Shown: positions 57,401 to 64,000 of the stretch, piece after piece | Layout of the letters: each line of letters opens with the position of its first letter | How positions within the stretch are numbered: position 1 is the first letter of the stretch | NCBI RefSeq assembly: GCF_001610875.1 | Contig: NZ_CP011272.1 | Span: 6,119,988 to 6,183,987 of the forward strand | Length of the DNA: 64,000 bases | Direction of reading: 5' to 3' | Origin: Pirellula sp. SH-Sr6A | Lineage (GTDB): Bacteria; Planctomycetota; Planctomycetia; Pirellulales; Pirellulaceae | Made by a program: the position numbers and the translations under genes | The notes under the pieces: generated by a model | The model's database searches: none | Seen by the model: only the letters and a program-made list of their open reading frames with translations | What the model was told of the DNA's origin: nothing

Positions 57401-58420
57401 CAGGTCGATCGTAACGTCGGCCGCGTCAGGGCCAGTTACTTCGAAGGTGAGAGCTCCTACATCTTCGAAGTCAGCACCGGTGCCAGCGCTGGTCGTGAAG
57501 TCTGCGAAGAGGATCTCCAGGGTATCGGTCGGTGCGCCACCTCCCGTGGTGGGGATTGCAACGGTACGGCTCGAAGCATTGGCTCCGCTGTTGACCGTGA
57601 TCGTGATCGAGGTGCCTGCCTCACCACCGATGGTCAATCGGAAGCCATTGGCTGTTCCACCCGAGGTGAGATCAACACCGCCAAGCCCATCGTTGTCGAG
57701 AAGCTGTGCATCACCATCGGCCCCGTCATAGACGATTTGACGAACACCGTTTGCACCGGCACCCACATTGAAAACTACTTGATTCGTGGTCGATGGGTTA
57801 TCGACTTCGATGCTCAAGCTGCCTGATGTTGCGTTTGCGAACAGATCTCGTTCACCCCCCAGCGCCTCCGTAGCTGCGATGGAATTGAAGTCAGGGTTCG
57901 TTCCCGAAGTAGATGCTGTAACGGTCTGCGAAGTGTCGTTGAACGAGTCGATTGTTTGGACGCTGACCCCGGCGACTTGCCCTGCCGAAACGTTGATGGT
58001 CTGAACGCGAGCATTCGGGCGTTGGATCAAGCTGCCGGAGGCGGATGTCTGAACGACATAGTACGTTCCGGCTTGATTCACGGTGAAGGAGTAAAGGCCG
58101 GTCGTCGCGGCAGAAGTTGTCGTGCCGACCAAGACATCGTCGCCAGCGGCCGAAGTGCCAGCTCCGCTTTCGTAGGTAGCGTTGCCGCCATCGCGAAAGA
58201 GGGCAACCGAGACAGCCGCGAGACGGGGATCGGCACCGTCGATGTTGTTATCGGTGAGGTCATGGAAGACAGTGCCGGTGATGTCCGCCGCCATGAGTGC
58301 GCGGCCTTCCAGCATCTCCATTCTCAGCCGTCGCTGAGATCGAGCACGAGAAACTTGCTGAACTTGTTTTGCTCGATTGCCACTCAAACGCTTGATGAGT
58401 TGATTCCAGAGGCCTGCCAT
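54419..58420 (-). CDS. Large surface protein with DUF11 and SdrD-B-like repeats
   Basis: About 1,333 residues from ATG 58420. The N-terminus has a basic region and the planctomycete sorting-like motif MEMLEGRALMAAD (about residue 35), then an SdrD-B-like domain (TGTVFHDLTDNNIDGADPRL). A second SdrD-B domain begins TIGDLVFADLDNDGLFDSSG. Five DUF11 repeats follow, each of the form LxxTKT-AxxGxxxTYTxxxxNxGPSxAxxVxVxDxLPDG, and a final SdrD-B-like domain (PSNITGRIYVDSNRDGVGQS) ends the protein. Asp/Asn-rich loops suggest calcium. Mid-region residues 135-360 carry a separate beta domain. It is probably exported and attached to the cell surface; adhesion is inferred from the domains. Confidence 0.85.
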   Translation of the reverse strand: MAGLWNQLIKRLSGNRAKQVQQVSRARSQRRLRMEMLEGRALMAADITGTVFHDLTDNNIDGADPRLAAVSVALFRDGGNATYESGAGTSAAGDDVLVGTTTSAATTGLYSFTVNQAGTYYVVQTSASGSLIQRPNARVQTINVSAGQVAGVSVQTIDSFNDTSQTVTASTSGTNPDFNSIAATEALGGERDLFANATSGSLSIEVDNPSTTNQVVFNVGAGANGVRQIVYDGADGDAQLLDNDGLGGVDLTSGGTANGFRLTIGGEAGTSITITVNSGANASSRTVAIPTTGGGAPTDTLEILFADFTTSAGTGADFEDVGALTFEVTGPDAADVTIDLIETFGPTVLTQNIANLSPMTIGDLVFADLDNDGLFDSSGTNPDVGLANVTLQLFTDTNSNGTFDDGVDQQTTNSAGNPVSTTSDSSGNYLFTNVLPGSYFVVIPSSQFATGQAAAGYIASSTTPAGQPNNANTAANITGVGVVTALVTLAATAAPTDDGDTDNNTDLSNDIGLVPQYDLTVEKTSTSTSAPAGTTITYTINARNDGPSPATDVSLTDNIPDGVQIVSVTSNVNTDVITIPASAQDTIAANPDDIVIEVGNLAASATTQRTITVVAFVLPETVGTGTPESIENTVTIAGFGTELTTLPNTDALSLPVTRNAILELTKTATPTTAVVGSNITYTLTMRNTGPATARNVVINDTLPDGLDLVSVTSNVGTATGTQGTSGNPDSIEVTVANVNVDSPSTDTDVVVTIVATVLNSISGSTIANTGSADSDDSAGVTANANTPLARNVDLAITKSITTNPASTATPATAAPNSTFTYTIVARNDGPSAATTVRVTDNLPDGIRIISATSSDGTDTITIPASAQDTTATNPDDLIIEVGNLDVGSANQTTITIIGVVLPGTTGTFTNVATIAATDTTGNIEADTSDNSASVAANAPRTVDLAVTKTGPATAVSGNTITYTMSAVNNGPSDAVNVQVSDDIPDGLRIISATVNGSPVTIPASLSDTNASNPDNLVLAIGALASGATNNTIQIVAAILPSSTASLVNSAVISTTDTATVETPNTNNASTVTTTLTQQNDVAITKTGPSTLPAGSTITYTMNVTNNGPSSATSVNVSDTLPTGVTFVSGTSLIGSTAAGTVASGANNSATVTIPTLAPGETAVVTILATVSATSTGSITNTVTVTAANDTVSTNNTSTASTTLTAPLPSNITGRIYVDSNRDGVGQSTESGIAGVTVTLTGTPTGGSTSITQTTTTNANGEYTFSNVAAGTYAVTSGNPNDFNFQAANPGSTGGTAGVRQITAIPLAATNSTANNVGFVRVFSKRLFLSSSTR

Positions 58421-58524
58421 GTCACGCTTGCTCCATCCCAGTTGAATCTTCAGGAAGCGGAACCTCTGGGTCGTTATAGGTTCGAACGGCTTCCTTGCCT
58501 TCATTACTAACTCTGAAACGGCCA

Positions 58525-58552
58525 AAGGCTGGTTGCATTCACAACCAGCCTT
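58525..58552 (-). terminator. Hairpin between BBP7 gene and surface-protein gene
   Basis: A perfect 11-bp stem AAGGCTGGTTG/CAACCAGCCTT with a 6-base loop lies 39 bases after the BBP7 stop in the direction of transcription. The T run after it is weak (TTTGGCC), so it may be a partial or Rho-assisted terminator. Confidence 0.6.
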
Positions 58553-58590
58553 CTCGTGTGTTTAGCTCGCTAATGGTCGCTTTTTGCTAG

Positions 58591-60120
58591 CTACCAGCGA
58601 TAGTCGCCACCGAGGCTTAGGCCTTGGATTAAGTAATCGGAATCTTGGAAGGCAAACCTGGGGTTCAAGAATGTAGTTTGTGTGGGATTTTCGGGAGGAA
58701 GGAGGTTGGGATTAACGGATGTATCGATTTGGTCCCCTGGGCGAACTACGTTGCTCCAGTAGATGAAGGTGTAGCCGGCGGTGAGTCGCAGTCGTTGCGT
58801 CAATTGATAGCCAACGGTTGCACCGATCTCAGGCACGACACCGAACTGATCGCGTGTGTAGGTGCCGATGTTGGTGCGTTGTGCTAGCAGACCTCCGTTT
58901 GCGGTGGTGGTAGCGCCATTTGCGGTCGTTTGTGTGTTACCTGCGATGGTGACCATTTGTCGCGTGTTGCCCAAGCCCAATCGCATGTAGGAATCTAGCG
59001 ACCAGTATCCGCGTCGTCCTTGCCACATCACACCGAGCTCAGCACCATTGAACTGATTTCGGGTTCGGAAGCTGTCGTTGAGGACAAAGCTGCCGGGATT
59101 CGCCGTGTCGAGGGACGAAAGATCCTCTCGAATAGCTAGTCCTTCTTCGAGTTCGAAGTATCGCCATCCCAAGGTTGCGTCGATCCGGCTTTGAGCAGGA
59201 ACAGGACCGCAGGTGAGAGGCGAGATCCCGCAACCACTGCTGCAGCAAAGTTGACGTCGAAAGCGAACGGCTGCACCGGTGAATTGCGATTCTGCTTCCG
59301 TTCGGATGCGACCCGAGACAACGCTTGGAAAGGCGACCAGTTCTGCGTCTTCGCGACCTGTCAGGACATTGTAGAAAGGTCGAGCCAGGATCGGATTGCC
59401 GTTCGAGTTTCGATCGAAGGTTTCGCTTTCGTTGGCGGTTCCGACATATTCTCCTTCGAGTCCCAGGTTCGGATTGTTCACAAACCACCATCCAAAGCGA
59501 ACTCGCATACCGTTGAGGCGGTCAGTCAAGATGTTATTGTCACCGCCATAGAGGGTTGTTGCACTGGGCAGAACCCCTGCGGAGGCCTGAGCTGTCGGAA
59601 CAGGCGACGTGGTGACGAGGGCTGGTGATTCCATGCCCGATGCGTACCACATCAAGTATTCGACGCTGGCCCAGCCGTGCGACGGGAGGCAGATGCAGAG
59701 CTGCCGGCCATCAAAGCCGTAGGGATTGCAAAGGTCAAACTCGAGCGGGCCACCTACACCGCAGGTCGAGCAGCCGTCGCCGTCGCACGAGGCACAACCC
59801 GCGCCGATGGCAGCGAGCCCCGCTTCTGGCGAATAGCTATCACCGATCACCATCGGTTCCGCGGAATCTTCGTAAATCACTTCCCCTTCGACAGGGGCAG
59901 ATTCCAGGAGGCTTTGGTCAGCAACCAGTCTGGCTGGGACGCGTCGGCTGGGAGCGGGGCGAGGCACGTTACTCGATCGAGCGGTAACAGCATCACCACT
60001 ACTCCTCACTGACGAAGTCGCAGCTAGACGCGTTCCTTGGTTTTGACCCAGTGCAGTCCCCCCTGCAACCGTCGCAACGAAAAAGAGTGCGAGTAAGCGA
60101 TTCACGACGTTCACTTCCAT
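58591..60120 (-). CDS. BBP7 family outer-membrane beta-barrel protein
   Basis: 509 residues. A signal peptide (LLALFFVATVAGGTALGQ) leads to a Pro/Ser/Arg-rich segment and a Cys cluster (CASCDGDGCSTCGVGG). The BBP7-type barrel begins GWASVEYLMWYASGMESPAL, with TLYGGDNNILTDRLNGMRVR and FGWWFVNNPNLGLEGEYVG, and later LTAGYTFIYWSNVVRPGDQI. It ends in an aromatic, GGDYRW, as outer-membrane barrels do. A Cys-rich insert (RFRRQLCCSSGCGISPLTCG) is unusual. The family is restricted to planctomycetes and is thought to form surface barrels. The surface-protein gene lies downstream. Confidence 0.88.
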   Translation of the reverse strand: MEVNVVNRLLALFFVATVAGGTALGQNQGTRLAATSSVRSSGDAVTARSSNVPRPAPSRRVPARLVADQSLLESAPVEGEVIYEDSAEPMVIGDSYSPEAGLAAIGAGCASCDGDGCSTCGVGGPLEFDLCNPYGFDGRQLCICLPSHGWASVEYLMWYASGMESPALVTTSPVPTAQASAGVLPSATTLYGGDNNILTDRLNGMRVRFGWWFVNNPNLGLEGEYVGTANESETFDRNSNGNPILARPFYNVLTGREDAELVAFPSVVSGRIRTEAESQFTGAAVRFRRQLCCSSGCGISPLTCGPVPAQSRIDATLGWRYFELEEGLAIREDLSSLDTANPGSFVLNDSFRTRNQFNGAELGVMWQGRRGYWSLDSYMRLGLGNTRQMVTIAGNTQTTANGATTTANGGLLAQRTNIGTYTRDQFGVVPEIGATVGYQLTQRLRLTAGYTFIYWSNVVRPGDQIDTSVNPNLLPPENPTQTTFLNPRFAFQDSDYLIQGLSLGGDYRW

Positions 60121-60153
60121 GTTTAGAGGTCGATTCTGCGTAGGCGTTGGTAG

Positions 60154-60387
60154 TTACGCAGAAGGTAAAGTCTTCTCGAGCGGAATAATCCGACCGATAT
60201 TGACGTATCGGACATCCCAGCCGGCAGACTTGATCCATTCCGAATATTTTTCCAATTGAGAAAAGTCCTCCTGGATTGCCCGTTTTGCCATCTTCACGGT
60301 TTCTTCATGAAATCTTCGCAAATCATTTGACGCAAGTCGGGCGGTGCCAGTATCCTTGACCCTCGAGGCCCCTTTAGAGGGCTGCAA
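60154..60387 (-). CDS. Small hypothetical protein
   Basis: 77 codons, or about 45 from the internal ATG at residue 33 (MAKRAIQEDFSQLEKYSEWI). The C-terminal half has a plausible alpha/beta pattern (IKSAGWDVRYVNIGRIIPLE). It is upstream of, and on the same strand as, the BBP7 gene. No family is recognised, and chance coding is possible. Confidence 0.3.
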   Translation of the reverse strand: MQPSKGASRVKDTGTARLASNDLRRFHEETVKMAKRAIQEDFSQLEKYSEWIKSAGWDVRYVNIGRIIPLEKTLPSA

Positions 60388-60424
60388 GGGAATATTCCCA
60401 CCCCCGCCGAGCCTCTAGATCGTT

Positions 60425-60475
60425 TTGCGCCCTCCCTCCCTCCCCGTTTTGCGCCCTCCCTCCCTCCCCTTTGTT
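60425..60475 (+). repeat. Two copies of a TTTTGCGCCCTCCCTCCCTCCCC unit before a DUF1559 gene
   Basis: The 23-base pyrimidine-rich unit TTTTGCGCCCTCCCTCCC(TCCCC) occurs twice in tandem just 13-60 bases upstream of ATG 60488. On the opposite strand it is a G-rich run. It lies where the promoter or leader of this gene would be. Confidence 0.7.
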
Positions 60476-60487
60476 AGGAACCCTGCG

Positions 60488-61438
60488 ATGACCCGTCTTC
60501 GGTATCGTTCTGCGCGCGGATTTACCCTGGTTGAACTGTTGGTTGTGATTGCCATCATTGGCATTTTGGTCGGACTCCTATTGCCTGCGGTCCAGGCTGC
60601 ACGAGAAGCGGCCAGGAGAATGCAGTGCTCCAATAGCTTGAAGCAAATTGGACTGGCGCTGCATAACTACGAAAGCTCGTTCAAGTGCTTTCCTGCCGGC
60701 AACATCGTGCGGGTCGGGAGTCCTATGCGGGGGGACGGTTGGACCTGGCATGCCCGAATCCTTCCCTTTCTAGAGCAGACCAACCTTTACAACCAAGTGG
60801 CTCCAGTCATGGGCACTGACATTGGAGGAGAGACATCCGCCGAGCAAACGCTTGCAGGGCGAACGACTCGCCTTCCTTTTTTCCAATGCCCAAGTCACCC
60901 CGACGGAGTGCAGAATCCCTCGAAGAGCGGATATCAATTGAGCACTTACAATGGCGTGTGCGGCAACACCACGTTCAATGACGATCAGCTCGATGCGGCA
61001 ACCGATATCGGTTACAACGGCAACGGAATCTTCTTCATGAATAGTCAGGTCAAGTTTGGAGGCATTCCAGACGGAACCTCGAACACGCTCATGGTCGCCG
61101 AAGTGCAAGATGAGCTGCGAGGGGCTCCCAACTCCAATCGCATGCCGGGCAGCGATCGTCGCTACAACTTCTCGGGCAATAGCGACAACAATCCTCCAAC
61201 CGACATCTCCGAATATTTGGTCGGCATGGAAACGGATGACCCTATCAATGCCAACACACGAGATGCTACTGGGTTCTTCAACAACGATGGCGAATACGCA
61301 GGCAGCTATCACACAGGTGGGGCGCAGTTCGCGATCGGAGATGGTTCCGTTCGTTTCATTTCGCAGAACATCAACATGACCACCTATCGAGCGCTTTCCA
61401 CTCGAAATGGCGGAGAAGTATTCGATGGGGATTTCTAA
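60488..61438 (+). CDS. DUF1559 pseudopilin-like protein
   Basis: 316 residues. Prepilin-like start [17 protein letters not shown], then [21 protein letters not shown]-terminal SYHTGGAQFAIGDGSVRFIS and a final ALSTRNGGEVFDGDF. The ATG at 60488 gives the short basic leader MTRLRYRSAR and is preferred to the start at 60425, which lies in the pyrimidine repeat. The lipoprotein gene follows after 64 bases, a pairing that recurs in planctomycetes. Confidence 0.92.
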   Translation: MTRLRYRSARGFTLVELLVVIAIIGILVGLLLPAVQAAREAARRMQCSNSLKQIGLALHNYESSFKCFPAGNIVRVGSPMRGDGWTWHARILPFLEQTNLYNQVAPVMGTDIGGETSAEQTLAGRTTRLPFFQCPSHPDGVQNPSKSGYQLSTYNGVCGNTTFNDDQLDAATDIGYNGNGIFFMNSQVKFGGIPDGTSNTLMVAEVQDELRGAPNSNRMPGSDRRYNFSGNSDNNPPTDISEYLVGMETDDPINANTRDATGFFNNDGEYAGSYHTGGAQFAIGDGSVRFISQNINMTTYRALSTRNGGEVFDGDF

Positions 61439-61502
61439 AAGGGCGATTCCTTAGAATCTACTTGCGTCTGGTTTTCACTCATTTTCAATTTGGAATTGGT
61501 TC

Positions 61503-61979
61503 ATGATTTTTTCCGTTCGATATGCACTTGGTTTCGTTCTGCTTTTGCCTGTCGTCTTTGGTGGTTGCAATGGATCTCAGTTTAAAGTGGTTCCCGCGGA
61601 GGGTGTGGTGCTTTGCAACGGTGCACCTGTCACTTCCGGCTCGGTTTCATTCAATCCGATTTCGGTCGACAACAGTCTGGAGTCCGGCAAACCAGCCTCT
61701 GCGTCACTCGGTCCGGATGGACGATTTGTGTTATCCACCTATGACAGATTCGATGGTGCCATCGTGGGGAAGCATCAAGTGGTGTATGTAGGTGGCGAGG
61801 ATGAGGATTCCGAGGAATCGGAGGGAGTGAGCGACGAAGACTTGGCTTCCCAGGGGGGGAAATCCGCCAAACCTCAAGCAGCTCCCAAGGCAGGTTGTGT
61901 TCAAAAGGGTGAGATTGTTGTCGAGGTTGTTTCCAGCGGCAAGAATGACTTCACGATCGAGCTGAGCTCAGGCAAATAG
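61503..61979 (+). CDS. Small lipoprotein with carboxypeptidase-regulatory-like fold
   Basis: 158 residues. A lipoprotein signal (FVLLLPVVFGGC, Cys at about residue 23) precedes a beta-rich domain with VPAEGVVLCNGAPVTSGSVS, ASLGPDGRFVLSTYDRFDGA and IVGKHQVVYVGGEDEDSEES. This is the planctomycete carboxypeptidase-regulatory-like (transthyretin-like) type often encoded beside DUF1559 genes. An acidic insert (EDEDSEESEGVSDED) is unusual. It is likely anchored in the membrane facing the periplasm. Confidence 0.8.
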   Translation: MIFSVRYALGFVLLLPVVFGGCNGSQFKVVPAEGVVLCNGAPVTSGSVSFNPISVDNSLESGKPASASLGPDGRFVLSTYDRFDGAIVGKHQVVYVGGEDEDSEESEGVSDEDLASQGGKSAKPQAAPKAGCVQKGEIVVEVVSSGKNDFTIELSSGK

Positions 61980-62155
61980 CTTGGAAGAGCTCCGTTTTGA
62001 CTCCCCGCGAAAAATCTAAGAAGCGGCGAACGAACTCATTTTGAGAACGCTGGCCGCTTTTTCTTTTTGTGCATCAGCCCATCGAGGTACGAGCTCGCGT
62101 ATGCTGAAGAGTGCACAGGAGTGGTCGATGGAACTCATGCACGGGGGAAAACCAA

Positions 62156-63448
62156 ATGGGTAGGGTTCGCAGATTGATCGTAGGGGGTGGGGCGATTCTT
62201 TGGTTCGGTTGGCATCTCTGTTCCAGTCAGAGCTTGCCTGCTGCATGCGCCGATCACGATGCTACTTGGAATGAGCTCATCACAACGCAAGGTCTCGAAG
62301 CTTGCGTGAAGCATTTCGAAGTGGAGTCCAATAGGGATCCCTCGGATGAGTCGGCTCGATGTCTGTGGGGAATCACCCGAGTCCTCCACGCCGTCGAGGG
62401 GCTCGGGCAATCCTGGTATCGCTTTGGCGTGCGAGATCAGTTCTATCTCGAGTCGGTTCCATTTTTTCGATTGCCGATTCCGAGCAACGCCGATCCAGAG
62501 CTGGTCTCCTACGACAAGGTTCGCTTCGCCTTGGAAGAGTTTGCAAAGGAAATTGAATCCGCTCAAAAGGCGTTGGCTCAGCCGGCGGACTCTGACTTCA
62601 AGCTCGTGTTGAAAATTGGAAAGGTGCAATTCGATTGGAACGATGACGACAAGCGGTCATCGGCAGAAACGTTCAAAGCGATGCTACAAGAGATTAGTCC
62701 CGCCGCGCTTCGGACAGCTGGGGACGATATTGAAGTAGGAATCGATAGTGCGGATATCGCTTGGCTTCGTGGCTACTGCCATGTTCTCTTGGCGCTCAGT
62801 GAGGTCGTGTTAGCACATGATCAGAAGGAGCTTTTTGAACGGTGCGGCCACTTGTTCTTTACCAAAATCGATAGCCCCTATTTGCTCACACAGTATCGGC
62901 ATGCCGACGGAGGGTTCGACCCCGCCTTCATCAGCGACTTGATTGCAGCTATCCATCTATGTCGCTTCCCGTGTCGCGAGCCAGCGCGCATGCGAAAGGC
63001 GCATGATCACCTCCTCGCGATGGTGGAGGAAAGCCGGTTGTTTTGGAAGCTCGCGACCGAGGAGTCCGACAATGATCGGGAGTGGATCCCCAGTCCGACT
63101 CAAACTGGAATCTTGCAGGTACCTGTGAATCGGGAGCTGGTGAGGGGGTGGAACGCAGTCTTGAATGAATTAGAAGCGATCTTGAAGGGAGAAAAACTGG
63201 TTCCTTATTGGCGCATCTATCCAGAACGCGGAAGGAACAAGGGGCCTCTCGTCCCAGAGGAAGGAACGGGAATCAATGTTCGCCGGGTTTTCCTCGAACC
63301 CCGCGAATTCGACTTGGTTTTGATGGTCCAAGGTTCGGGGTGGGAAGTCTATTTGGAGGATGGGAAGCTCTCGACACCCCAAGCATGGGAGCAGCTGACG
63401 CGGGTATTCGGCGGTCGTTTTTTTGGCTTTGCGGCCTGGTTCAACTGA
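62156..63448 (+). CDS. Secreted hypothetical protein
   Basis: About 430 residues. An export segment (RRLIVGGGAILWFGWHLCSS) is followed by a mostly helical protein with TTQGLEACVKHFEVESNRDP, ITRVLHAVEGLGQSWYRFGV, and a C-terminal RGRNKGPLVPEEGTGINVRR. It resembles a family found only in planctomycetes; I do not know its role. ATG 62156 (MGRVRRL) is chosen as it places the signal peptide at the start. No clear operon partner. Confidence 0.65.
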   Translation: MGRVRRLIVGGGAILWFGWHLCSSQSLPAACADHDATWNELITTQGLEACVKHFEVESNRDPSDESARCLWGITRVLHAVEGLGQSWYRFGVRDQFYLESVPFFRLPIPSNADPELVSYDKVRFALEEFAKEIESAQKALAQPADSDFKLVLKIGKVQFDWNDDDKRSSAETFKAMLQEISPAALRTAGDDIEVGIDSADIAWLRGYCHVLLALSEVVLAHDQKELFERCGHLFFTKIDSPYLLTQYRHADGGFDPAFISDLIAAIHLCRFPCREPARMRKAHDHLLAMVEESRLFWKLATEESDNDREWIPSPTQTGILQVPVNRELVRGWNAVLNELEAILKGEKLVPYWRIYPERGRNKGPLVPEEGTGINVRRVFLEPREFDLVLMVQGSGWEVYLEDGKLSTPQAWEQLTRVFGGRFFGFAAWFN

Positions 63449-63658
63449 AATGACATATGCTTGCTGTTAGCTAAGGATCTTGCGGGGTCAAGATCGGATC
63501 GATTGTATCGTTTGGGGGAGCTGGCCACTAAGGATCGCTCTTTGCGGGTTGATAGAATCGGGAAGATTATTAGGGAAACTGAGTACAATAAGCAGCAATT
63601 CCCTGCTTGAGCCCACAGAGAGTCGTCACTCTACCCTGTTCAGTTCTAGAGAAAGCAC

Positions 63659-64000
63659 ATGATGGCTTGGTCGCAGAATTGCCATTCCCTTGGATCCTCC
63701 GCGAATCGGTTTGCAATGCCTTTGGCTGCGTGGGTCGTGCTCGCGGGGACGTTCGTCCCTGGCGCGGTGGGAGCGGAAAAGCCGGGGGCGGTGACGTTGC
63801 CCCCTCAGGTCGAAAAAATTGACCTCGCGATGCAGGCAGGATGGGCGGATGCGGGTGTGAAACCTTCGCCGGTCGAGGACGAGCTTAAATGGTGCCGCCG
63901 CGTTTATTTGGATCTGATTGGACGGATACCCAGTTTCGAGGAATTGGCGGAATTCGCCAAAGACAAGGCTCCTTCGAAGAAACTGAACTTGGTTCAGAAG
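63659..64000 (+). CDS. DUF1549 protein, N-terminal part, cut by the window end
   Basis: The first 114 codons are visible. A signal peptide (AMPLAAWVVLAGTFVPGAVG, cut after GAEK) is followed by the opening DUF1549 block KWCRRVYLDLIGRIPSFEEL. This family precedes DUF1553 in large planctomycete proteins often paired with DUF1501 proteins, with an as yet unproven role in exported polysaccharide breakdown. The reading frame is open to the edge, so the C-terminal part lies outside. ATG 63659 is taken; a second ATG follows directly. Confidence 0.85.
   Translation, partial: MMAWSQNCHSLGSSANRFAMPLAAWVVLAGTFVPGAVGAEKPGAVTLPPQVEKIDLAMQAGWADAGVKPSPVEDELKWCRRVYLDLIGRIPSFEELAEFAKDKAPSKKLNLVQK

Noticed and set aside
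54786-58510. Several plus-strand frames of 100-210 codons opposite the surface-protein gene
   Set aside because: They are antisense to DUF11 repeats and rich in Val/Ser/Thr because of the repeat codons.

Overview
This window is chromosomal DNA of a planctomycete, most likely of the Pirellulales. The evidence is the protein content: three DUF1559 pseudopilin-like proteins plus a zinc-ribbon relative, a PVC-type membrane-bound dehydrogenase/HEAT/cytochrome c protein, the start of a DUF1549 protein, a BBP7-type outer-membrane protein, and a large surface protein with the N-terminal planctomycete motif around LEGRALMAAD. No rRNA or tRNA gene and no CRISPR array were seen.

Layout. 1-6.3 kb holds an IS5-type transposase fragment running off the left edge, a large membrane protein, a phytanoyl-CoA dioxygenase-like enzyme, a DUF1963 protein, a DUF502 membrane protein and a solo IS3 left-end remnant. 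6.7-16 kb holds a SulP anion transporter, a secreted repeat protein, and a compact minus-strand operon sirtuin - KptA/Tpt1 - macro domain followed by a frameshifted ImmA/IrrE-like protease. A di-heme protein/DUF1559 pair and a cysteine-rich secreted protein follow. 16.5-23.1 kb is an accessory zone: a complete IS3 element with a -1 frameshift signal, decayed small genes, a nonsense-interrupted PIN toxin with an overlapping partner, a leucine-rich-repeat-like protein and a complete ISKra4-like element. 23.2-31.2 kb has secreted and hypothetical proteins, a DUF1254/DUF1214 protein, a conserved two-gene cassette with a truncated third gene, a decayed sialate O-acetylesterase, a YdeI-like protein and a zinc peptidase-like protein.

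31.7-38.7 kb is the most unusual part. gdhA is followed by about 5 kb of degenerate, same-orientation repeats with core GGCACCCACC (opposite strand GGTGGGTGCC). A REP-associated-type HUH transposase gene lies inside, one repeat unit was duplicated as target site by an IS4-family element, and the far edge carries a second diverged copy of the 3' end of gdhA.

38.7-64 kb is mostly ordinary planctomycete gene content: cyanophycinase-like protein, alpha/beta hydrolase, DUF1559 + AztD-like propeller pair, PVC dehydrogenase, BtaB-like methyltransferase, zinc-ribbon DUF1559 relative, ThDP-dependent decarboxylase, DEAD-box helicase, upp, DUF11/SdrD surface protein, BBP7 protein, DUF1559 + lipoprotein, a secreted hypothetical and the start of a DUF1549 gene.

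Functional links: KptA and the sirtuin both consume NAD+ and release modified ADP-ribose, and the macro domain is a plausible processing enzyme for those products. The repeat array and its HUH transposase look like a REPtron-style partnership. All functions are inferred from the sequence by eye; no database search was run.
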